64,000 bases of DNA from NCBI GenBank assembly GCA_943912855.1, contig CALTVC010000007.1, forward strand, positions 111,420 through 175,419, read 5' to 3'. Below, one piece after another: positions 58,430-64,000 of this stretch. Both the position numbers and the translations under genes were made by a program. A model generated the notes under the pieces. The model was given only the letters and a program-made list of their open reading frames with translations, was not told the DNA's origin and ran no database searches. The DNA comes from an uncultured Flavobacterium sp. (lineage in GTDB: Bacteria > Bacteroidota > Bacteroidia > Flavobacteriales > Flavobacteriaceae). Within the stretch, counting starts at the first letter, position 1. Each line of letters opens with the position of its first letter.

Positions 58430-59413
58430 ATGAAACGTAAAATCTTAGTGATGATGTTGTGCTTAGCTTGCGCAGCACTACAGGGACAACCCAAACCAAA
58501 TGTGGCATTTGGGATAGATAAAGCCACAAAAGCAAAAGAAGAAGAAAGGATACGTGTAGAAGATGCTCGCAGGGACGAATACTTTTCAAATGTACAGATA
58601 TCGATAGACGACAAGAAAAGAAATCTTCGTATAGAAAAGCCTTATGAGCAGCTTACGTTGGAGCAGAAACGATTTTATTTAGGGACAGTCCCTGAGAAAT
58701 TAGAAGAAATGGCAGTAGTAGAGGAGGTACTCGATCCCGTTTCTGAATCAGGTAATATTTTTCACATCGATGATCGTAAAGTAAGCCTTGAGGAACTAAA
58801 GCGGTTTAAAGGTGGCTTTGTTTATTCAGGAGGATACACACTTCCTATGAAAGTTATGGATAACGGTGCCAGCACTACATGGAAATATGCGAAATTTTTT
58901 TATACCCGAAGTTACTTTGAAAAAAATGTAAAACATATTTTAGACCATCATCCGGATAAACTTTATACCGTGAAAATTGACCCCGTGCCGGGTGATTGGC
59001 CGGTTAAGGATGAAGAGGGTGATGCTGAGACATCGCCGCTGGAACATTTAAAAAAGCCTGATTTCATCAGTTTTAACTACCCAGGAGGAATGGTCAAATT
59101 TTTTGAGTATTTCTGTAATAATGTAAACCTGCCCAATGGCAACTTTGAAGAAATGTGGATTTTTTTTGATGTGAATGTGGATGGTTCCCTTACATGCTTA
59201 GTACCCGATGAAAATAACCAGGCATTCTCCCTTGAAATAATGCGCGTAGTACAAAATTCCCCATTATGGATGCCGGGGCAGAAAAATGGGAAGGCACTTA
59301 AAATTTCTACCGGTATCAGGATTTCACTCACAACGGATGAGCCGGGTGGCGTACAGACAGTCAGTATGATGTACGGAGAAGAGCCGGTAACTTTTTTAAA
59401 GAAGATAAGATGA
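58430..59413 (+). CDS. Secreted protein with TonB_C-like C-terminal domain
   Basis: 327 aa with a signal peptide (ILVMMLCLACAALQGQ). A charged helical region comes first (KATKAKEEERIRVEDARRDE). The C-terminal 95 residues match the TonB C-terminal domain pattern of Bacteroidetes (WIFFDVNVDGSLTCLVPD, LEIMRVVQNSPLWMPGQKNG, then ISTGIRISL). There is no proline-rich spacer or N-terminal membrane anchor, so it is unlikely to be an energy transducer. It may bind TonB boxes or act as a decoy. Confidence 0.6.
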   Translation: MKRKILVMMLCLACAALQGQPKPNVAFGIDKATKAKEEERIRVEDARRDEYFSNVQISIDDKKRNLRIEKPYEQLTLEQKRFYLGTVPEKLEEMAVVEEVLDPVSESGNIFHIDDRKVSLEELKRFKGGFVYSGGYTLPMKVMDNGASTTWKYAKFFYTRSYFEKNVKHILDHHPDKLYTVKIDPVPGDWPVKDEEGDAETSPLEHLKKPDFISFNYPGGMVKFFEYFCNNVNLPNGNFEEMWIFFDVNVDGSLTCLVPDENNQAFSLEIMRVVQNSPLWMPGQKNGKALKISTGIRISLTTDEPGGVQTVSMMYGEEPVTFLKKIR

Positions 59414-59493
59414 ACAACGGCGGATTTAAACAGTTGTTCAATACCTGTTATCTGTCAATTAAAATAAGATATGGAATCCTAGACTACAAGAGA

Positions 59494-59544
59494 GTGGATT
59501 GGTTTCATTGGTTGGTGATGCCCTTGCTCCTGTAGCAGGGGCAT
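59494..59544 (+). terminator. GGTTGG motif plus terminator (copy 2)
   Basis: GTGGATTGGTT-T-CATTGGTTGG and then an ATGCCC..GGGCAT hairpin with inner TGCT/AGCA pairing and a T-rich tail, 80 bp after the preceding stop. Conserved linker, changed hairpin, as in the small-RNA candidates. Confidence 0.6.
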
Positions 59545-59593
59545 TTTATTTCTATATGGTCTTTCGTTTTACAGAGCATTTTGATGGACTAAA

Positions 59594-59613
59594 AATACCC
59601 ACTAATGGGTATT
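59594..59613. promoter_or_regulatory. Inverted-repeat operator candidate (copy 2)
   Basis: Perfect AATACCCA-CTAA-TGGGTATT, 73 bp before the start of the cysteine-rich protein gene. Similar in arms, spacer length and distance to the site at 42550-42569, so one regulator may control both genes. Confidence 0.55.
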
Positions 59614-59686
59614 GCCTCACAGAAAACATATAATTAAATTTATATAAAGACGTAATTAAATGTCTAATATATAATAATGTTAATTT

Positions 59687-60580
59687 ATGAAAATGAAGCT
59701 TATTTTTTGTTTAGCTTTATGTGCGATTTTTACACATAAAGCATTTGCCCAATGGGTCTACAAAGACACAAAAAATGGAATTACCATTACCTATGGTATA
59801 AAATTGAATGTGGTTAATAAAGATACCTCGATGGTGGCGAGCCTGAAAGTCAAAGATGATGTTTTAAAAAAGACCATTGACTATGGGAATATTTCATTAA
59901 CAACATCGAATGTAACGGATACAGTCTCCTTAGGTGCGATGCTAAGGAACAATTACAAAACTCTCTTCAATACGAATGGAAAAGCAGTCATTCTGAAACA
60001 TAGCCAATACGTAGAAAATATGGCTGTTTCTATTCATGATACACTAAGGGCAAAATTTCAGCGTTCTTATGTCTATCAAGGGCTGCTCATGTATCGTTCT
60101 TTGCTAAATGGTGCCAATAGGGACACTGCAAATAAGGGCAATGTCAACTTTACAGTGTTAGAGGGCTACCCAATTGTTTTGACCGGATTTGTATGCAACC
60201 AGGAAGTAATTATCAATGCTGCTGCATTTAAAACCTATTTGCGCGAACGCCAGACAACCGATCCTGAAAATAAAGGCATCGGATATTACCTCAATGCACT
60301 AGCAAATCAGAATGGCGATATGACCATGTCGCAAATTAGGGTGCAGCTTAATACTTATTTTGCCACGACAGGAGGATGGCCTACAGGAGGTCAATGTGGC
60401 TGTTGTGCAAATTATAGTGGCCCTTGTTTATATTGGAATTCTATTTGCCTTGCGCATGATATGGCATGTCAGAAATGCCAACATTCATGGTGCTTAAGTG
60501 GATGCAAGCCGACCAGCTGTGCGGGTAACACTATCGCATGGTATTGGTGGGCAGTAAAAGTGATAACGCCTTATCCATAA
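59687..60580 (+). CDS. Secreted protein with cysteine-rich C-terminal domain
   Basis: 297 aa with a signal peptide (LIFCLALCAIFTHKAFAQ). Residues 20-225 are beta/alpha mixed without cysteine clusters. Residues 233-285 hold ten cysteines in about 45 residues: GGQCGCCANYSGPCLYWNSI, CLAHDMACQKC, then HSWCLSGCKPTSC. The CxxHDxxC piece recalls the active-site region of secreted phospholipase A2, but the match is short. The next gene, 4 bp away, encodes a three-TM protein. An effector with a membrane immunity partner is possible; this is speculation from pairing and composition. Confidence 0.6.
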   Translation: MKMKLIFCLALCAIFTHKAFAQWVYKDTKNGITITYGIKLNVVNKDTSMVASLKVKDDVLKKTIDYGNISLTTSNVTDTVSLGAMLRNNYKTLFNTNGKAVILKHSQYVENMAVSIHDTLRAKFQRSYVYQGLLMYRSLLNGANRDTANKGNVNFTVLEGYPIVLTGFVCNQEVIINAAAFKTYLRERQTTDPENKGIGYYLNALANQNGDMTMSQIRVQLNTYFATTGGWPTGGQCGCCANYSGPCLYWNSICLAHDMACQKCQHSWCLSGCKPTSCAGNTIAWYWWAVKVITPYP

Positions 60581-60584
60581 TTAT

Positions 60585-60875
60585 ATGAAAAATACAGAAA
60601 AGGGACACAGTAGATACATTATAGCGATTGTGCTTCCTATACTCTTACTTTTTGTGTTTCTATATTGGCTAGTAGGAACACAAACGAATGTTTATAAAAA
60701 TGTTATTGTTTCGGCAATTTTTGAAATACTATGGCTACCAGTAGTGCTTATAACGCTGGCATTACCCATTTTCTCTATTATACATTGGGCACGTGATCGC
60801 TGGAAGATTAATTCCATATTCCTGGTCATTACAATTTTATCCATAGGGCTAATACTGTGGATGGTTTTACAATAA
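60585..60875 (+). CDS. Small three-TM membrane protein paired with the cysteine-rich protein
   Basis: 96 aa with three hydrophobic helices (about residues 9-29, 36-62 and 74-95). Starts 4 bp after the cysteine-rich protein gene and is followed by a strong terminator (GGGCTGA/TCAGCCC, 60887-60916). Candidate partner or immunity protein by position. Confidence 0.6.
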   Translation: MKNTEKGHSRYIIAIVLPILLLFVFLYWLVGTQTNVYKNVIVSAIFEILWLPVVLITLALPIFSIIHWARDRWKINSIFLVITILSIGLILWMVLQ

Positions 60876-60886
60876 CACGCGACACA

Positions 60887-60921
60887 GGGCTGATTCAAAT
60901 AAGATTCAGCCCTTTTTGTGC
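60887..60921 (+). terminator. Terminator of the cysteine-rich/membrane protein pair
   Basis: AGGGCTGA / TCAGCCCT stem followed by five T, 12 bp after the stop codon of the three-TM gene. Confidence 0.75.
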
Positions 60922-60947
60922 TTATTAAATACAGATGTAAATGTACG

Positions 60948-61008
60948 CCAATCCGAGAATAACTTTTGTGGCTTATCCCGAGAGGGAGCCAAAAGTTATT
61001 TCCCGTCT
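60948..61008. repeat. 61-bp direct repeat, left copy
   Basis: Contains 11-bp inverted arms AATAACTTTTG / CAAAAGTTATT around CCCGAGAGGG, and starts with CCAATCCGAG. The second copy at 61947-62007 differs at a few positions, mostly in the hairpin loop. The pair brackets the HEPN gene. Confidence 0.7.
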
Positions 61009-61104
61009 ACCTGTCGAGCTTAAATAAGATGCTCTATTCCATAAAAATAAATGAAAAGACATTGCTCAGACCTGAAAGAATTCAGGTAGTAATACAAGCT
61101 TATA

Positions 61105-61788
61105 TCAAATATTCCATACGTCTTGGAACTCATCAAAAGTCGCTAAATGGCCATCATACTTTGTAGCAATTTCTTTGCTTTTTACTGTTTTTTCAAAACC
61201 TCTTGCTGAAGTGCCTGATTGTATATGTATTGAAAATGCGAAACCAGGTGCTTCCATGAATTCTTTTTTGTCTTGTTGATTAAGAAGATAGTTATTCATA
61301 AAAAGGTTCGGGTCTTTGTTATCAATGGCTCGCCAATAATTGGTAAATCTACTATTATTGTTTTGCTTCTTCATAATAGATGTTTCTAACTCATAAATTG
61401 AGGCATCCAACTCTCCAATAAATTGATTTAAATAGATTCCAATAAAAATTGGTTCTTTTAGATGATCATAGTACCTAATTTTATAAGCTTTCTGAAGTAT
61501 AGATAAGAAGAGAGGATCAAATTTAGCGGATATATCATAGATGTTTGACAAAACGTTTTTTAGCTTCTCAATATTATCAAAATGATAATGGTATTTTTTC
61601 TTCTCAGTTGAGTGAAACACTATCATAGATTTAAGATACTTCTCTATCGCCATACTAGCGAGAGTAAGACCTTGAAGTACAAATTCATTGTTTAGTAAAA
61701 ATCGCGCCGCGATGTAATCACGATAGGCTAAATCATTTAAGGATGCACTAACTGAACATCTTTCAAAAAAAGTCAGGGAATTATTCAT
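61105..61788 (-). CDS. HEPN-domain protein
   Basis: 227 aa. The N-terminal 130 residues follow the HEPN helical bundle pattern: YRDYIAARFLLNNEFVLQGL, then LASMAIEKYLKSMIVFH and the paired helices YHYHFDNIEKLKNVLSNI. The C-terminal 90 residues are a separate small domain (FTNYWRAIDNKDPNLFMNNY). HEPN proteins are often RNases of toxin-antitoxin or defence systems; the catalytic R-x4-6-H is not evident here, so it may be a non-catalytic HEPN. It lies alone between two copies of a 61-bp repeat, and looks like an inserted cassette. Confidence 0.65.
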   Translation of the reverse strand: MNNSLTFFERCSVSASLNDLAYRDYIAARFLLNNEFVLQGLTLASMAIEKYLKSMIVFHSTEKKKYHYHFDNIEKLKNVLSNIYDISAKFDPLFLSILQKAYKIRYYDHLKEPIFIGIYLNQFIGELDASIYELETSIMKKQNNNSRFTNYWRAIDNKDPNLFMNNYLLNQQDKKEFMEAPGFAFSIHIQSGTSARGFEKTVKSKEIATKYDGHLATFDEFQDVWNI

Positions 61789-61946
61789 AGTATAAAAAGG
61801 TATTAATTGGTTGATGTAACTTTTAATACTCGTCTAGGAGTAGCTAAGCTATTCAGTATTCATAGGCTTAAGACTTTAAGCATGTACAAGTGCAAAAATA
61901 AATAAGTCAGTCATACCCCCAAATAATGTTTCCTAGAAATTAAGCT

Positions 61947-62007
61947 CCAATCCGAGAATAACTTTTTGGGCTATTCCCGAGAGGGAGGCAAAAGTTATTT
62001 CCCGTCT
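61947..62007. repeat. 61-bp direct repeat, right copy
   Basis: Same orientation as 60948-61008, with the same AATAACTTTT arm and CAAAAGTTATT partner. The surrounding 61789-62114 stretch has no gene; it holds this repeat and the terminal repeat of element 2. Confidence 0.7.
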
Positions 62008-62047
62008 TGTCGCACGGAAACGTCAGGAAGAAATGCTAAAACAAAAA

Positions 62048-62069
62048 TGTTTTAGCATTGTTTTAGCAA
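62048..62069. repeat. Right copy of 22-bp terminal repeat of element 2
   Basis: Identical to 36415-36436. Preceded by GCTAAAAC in inverse orientation (62035-62042), giving an inverted GCTAAAAC/GTTTTAGC pair. It lies 48 bp inside the right attachment repeat. Confidence 0.6.
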
Positions 62070-62117
62070 GAAACACAAAGAGCTTTCAGATTCCTCTGAA
62101 AGCCCTTATTTTACTGG

Positions 62118-62191
62118 TAGCGAAGACGGGAGTTGAACCCGTGACCTCAGGGTTATGAATCCTGCGCTCTAACCGACTGAGCTACCTCGCC
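62118..62191 (-). tRNA. tRNA-Met (CAT)
   Basis: Minus strand, 74 nt starting GGCGAGGTAGCTCAGTCGGT. Acceptor arm GGCGAGG pairs with CTTCGCT with two G-U pairs. The anticodon loop TTCATAA gives CAT, the T arm is CGGGTTCAACTCCCG, and an encoded CCA follows (62115-62117). It is the integration target: 62117-62160 is repeated at 36268-36311. Elongator Met is most likely; tRNA-Ile(k2C) also has CAT and cannot be excluded by eye. Confidence 0.92.
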
Positions 62192-62351
62192 ATTTTTCGG
62201 TTAATTCAGTGAGCAAATTGCTTCCTGATTGCGGGTGCAAATATAGCACTATTTTCTTACTCTCCAAATATATTTTTGCCTAAAAATTTATTTTTTGAAA
62301 TGTTTTTTTTTGTATGTTAAAAATTATATATTTCGAAAAATTTTAAATTCA

Positions 62352-62744
62352 ATGACTGAAAAAATAAAATATGAGCTTGAGTTTCCCATAACGTCCTCTC
62401 CTCAGCTCCTTTACCAATATATTTCTACTCCTTCCGGACTTTCTGAATGGTTTGCAGACAATGTAAACTCTCGTGGTGAGTTCTTTACTTTCATTTGGGA
62501 TGACGCTGAAGAAAAAGCACGCCTTTCTTCAAAAAAAACAGGAGAGAAAGTAAAATTCAGATGGGTAGATGAAGATAATAAGGATGGGGAATACTATTTT
62601 GAGTTACGTATTTTGGTAGATGAGATAACTAAAGATGTATCTTTAATGGTTGTAGACTTTGCTCACGAAAGAGATGTGCAAGAGTCCAAGCAACTATGGG
62701 AAAACCAAATCCTGGATCTTAAACATGTTTTAGGTTCTGTATAG
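62352..62744 (+). CDS. SRPBCC/AHSA1-like START-domain protein
   Basis: 130 aa from the ATG at 62352; an upstream in-frame start is in AT-rich leader sequence. SRPBCC fold pattern: KIKYELEFPITSSPQLLYQY, then STPSGLSEWFADNV, GEFFTFIWDDAEE and a C-terminal long helix. A soluble hydrophobic-ligand-binding fold with unknown ligand. Lies right of the tRNA and so is ordinary chromosome. Confidence 0.75.
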   Translation: MTEKIKYELEFPITSSPQLLYQYISTPSGLSEWFADNVNSRGEFFTFIWDDAEEKARLSSKKTGEKVKFRWVDEDNKDGEYYFELRILVDEITKDVSLMVVDFAHERDVQESKQLWENQILDLKHVLGSV

Positions 62745-62794
62745 TGTAAAAAAATATAAGTTATATTTGCCCTGAATTTTTCAGGGCTTTTTTT

Positions 62795-63634
62795 ATGCTA
62801 AATTATAACGGTACGCTTACCGAAAGTACAGGTTTAGAAATAGAAACCAATAGAGGGTTTCTTTATGGTGATGCAATATTTGATACAATAAAGGTATTAG
62901 ATAATAAAGTGCTTTTTGTTGAAGATCATTATTTTAGACTTATGTCTTCTCTCAGGATTGTTCGCATGGAAATTCCTGCATACTTTACCCTTGAGTATAT
63001 GGAAACTCAGATTTTGGATCTTGTTAAGGAGCATGAAAAAGCAACATCTTACAGAGTTCGTATAAGCTTTTTCAGGAAACCCGGAGGTAAGTATAATCCG
63101 GTTACCCGTGAAACAGAATTTATAATTACTGCAGAACCGCTCCAGGAAAATCTATATAGTATAAAAGACGAAATGTATGAAGTGGAACTTTATAAGGACT
63201 TTTATATATCTAAACAGCTTATTTCTACAATAAAAACCAATAACCGTATACTGAATACTACTGCTAGTATTTTTGCTTCAGAAAACGCCTATGACAATTG
63301 TCTTATGATTAATGACGAGAAGAATGTCATAGAAGCAATTCAGGGTAATATTTTTATGCTTATGGGTAATAAACTTATTACGCCTCCTATTACAGATGGC
63401 TGTCTTAACGGCGTAATGCGTAAGCAGATATTGGAGCTTGCTAAGAAAATAGAAACTCTGGAGGTTGTAGAAGCTTCTATATCGCCGTTTGATTTGCAAA
63501 AGGCAGATGAGTTATTTATCACAAATGTAATTACCGGCATACAGCCTATAACTCGTTACCGCAAGAAAGACTATAAAACAGATACGGCAAAAGAACTACT
63601 TAAAAGACTGAATGCTAAAGTGAGGTTAGGGTAA
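62795..63634 (+). CDS. Class IV aminotransferase (PLP-dependent)
   Basis: 279 aa, the normal length for the branched-chain aminotransferase / aminodeoxychorismate lyase family. NRGFLYGDAIFDTIKVLDNK near residue 20 is the family start. The PLP lysine lies in KQLISTIKTNNRILNT near residue 150, and EAIQGNIFMLMGNKLITPPI with LNGVMRKQILELA closes the active site. Substrate (branched-chain amino acids or aminodeoxychorismate) cannot be told. The gene starts just after a CCTGAA..TTCAGG hairpin and T run (62771-62793). Confidence 0.85.
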   Translation: MLNYNGTLTESTGLEIETNRGFLYGDAIFDTIKVLDNKVLFVEDHYFRLMSSLRIVRMEIPAYFTLEYMETQILDLVKEHEKATSYRVRISFFRKPGGKYNPVTRETEFIITAEPLQENLYSIKDEMYEVELYKDFYISKQLISTIKTNNRILNTTASIFASENAYDNCLMINDEKNVIEAIQGNIFMLMGNKLITPPITDGCLNGVMRKQILELAKKIETLEVVEASISPFDLQKADELFITNVITGIQPITRYRKKDYKTDTAKELLKRLNAKVRLG

Positions 63635-63661
63635 CGTTACAACTGTATTTTTGCCCTAAAC

Positions 63662-64000
63662 TTATTTTTTTAGGTCTAGCTTTTGTGTAGCTTTAACTAT
63701 ACGTTCGCTCAGGCTGTTTAGCCATACCAGCTGTTCTATAACCAACTGGGCTTCTTCCATACGAAGCCTGAATTCCTGTTCATCTGTTAGTTCAAGCTCA
63801 CGTAACTCGCGTGCCCTTATATTCTTTAGTTCGGTAAAGCGCATTGCCAGCTCTTCGTTTTTATCCTGATATGCAGTATCGGCCTGAACATCCATATTCA
63901 TAAGGGCTATGGCATGTTCTAGATTTCTATTAACAGTATTAACTACAGCGTTAAATGCTTCACTGGCTTTTGTTGTATGATGCGATTGAATATATGTGCC
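63662..64000 (-). CDS. Partial gene at the right edge (5' part outside window)
   Basis: At least 112 codons open to the window edge. The visible part is helical and charged (AYQDKNEELAMRFTELKNIR, then ELTDEQEFRLRMEEAQLVIE). No family recognised. Convergent with the aminotransferase gene, 27 bp apart. Confidence 0.65.
   Translation of the reverse strand, partial: GTYIQSHHTTKASEAFNAVVNTVNRNLEHAIALMNMDVQADTAYQDKNEELAMRFTELKNIRARELRELELTDEQEFRLRMEEAQLVIEQLVWLNSLSERIVKATQKLDLKK

Larger units (their letters stand above)
36268..62160. mobile_element. Element 2: integrative mobilizable element
   Basis: Bounded by 44-bp direct repeats (36268-36311 and 62117-62160), the right one completing tRNA-Met. 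A second pair of 22-bp identical sequences lies just inside both ends (36415-36436 and 62048-62069). Core genes are a tyrosine integrase, a coupling ATPase and a MobF relaxase. No VirB4-type ATPase or pore genes are seen, so it should be mobilised by a helper. Cargo: Gabija defence, AlpA/P4-integrase/resolvase genes, secreted proteins and a HEPN protein. Confidence 0.8.

Overview
The window looks like chromosomal DNA of a Flavobacterium-type Bacteroidetes. Coding is AT-rich, promoters carry the Bacteroidetes -7 box TAnnTTTG rather than Shine-Dalgarno-linked signals, and many secreted proteins have typical Bacteroidetes signal peptides and lipoboxes. Nearly all of it is two integrated elements arranged in tandem against one tRNA-Met gene. 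The intact tRNA (minus strand, 62118-62191) lies at the right. A 44-bp copy of its 3' part lies at 36268-36311, with one integrase gene reading away from it on each side. Ordinary chromosome is seen only from about 62.2 kb to the end (SRPBCC protein, class IV aminotransferase, a truncated gene).

Element 1 (window start to about 36.27 kb; left end outside the window) is organised like a temperate virus. It has a leftward lysogeny module (Xre repressor plus a secreted protein, 0.3-1.2 kb). A rightward early operon (1.4-10.6 kb) holds tightly overlapping small genes, a 996-aa primase/SF3 helicase, an ASCH protein and a D12 adenine methyltransferase. A cargo/RNA-rich region (10.6-18.3 kb) follows: a lipoprotein, a response regulator, an AraC/SDR/DUF2147 operon and several structured RNAs. 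A single rightward late operon (18.5-34.8 kb) ends at a strong terminator, followed by the integrase. The late operon has no recognisable terminase, portal, HK97 capsid, tail tube or tape measure. Instead it has small beta-rich proteins flanking an internal terminator, more than ten proteins with one N- or C-terminal membrane anchor, cell-wall enzymes, three peptidoglycan-binding type proteins, a fibre/spike pair, a u-spanin and a metallopeptidase-ATPase fusion. I infer a temperate, tailless, membrane-containing virus. This is the most interesting content of the window.

Element 2 (36.27-62.16 kb) is an integrative mobilizable element. It carries a tyrosine integrase, a VirD4/TraG-type coupling ATPase, membrane and secreted transfer-associated proteins and a MobF/TrwC relaxase, but no visible type IV secretion channel. 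Its cargo includes an AT-rich two-gene Gabija-type defence system (GajA/GajB), an AlpA regulator, a second P4-type integrase, an excisionase-like HTH protein and a serine resolvase. A run of secreted proteins follows, among them a cysteine-rich protein paired with a small membrane protein, and then a HEPN protein bracketed by 61-bp direct repeats.

Several small features may be undescribed: an A AAA AAG slippery site that would give the late muramidase-like protein a membrane anchor; six AAGTCT-type repeats on a 10-bp period just upstream of the late operon; two copies of a structured RNA-like element with compensatory stems; a recurring small-RNA architecture (TAnnTTTG, 5' hairpin, GGTTGG linker, terminator); and an inverted-repeat operator shared by two distant cargo genes. 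All functional calls are by eye from sequence; no searches were run.
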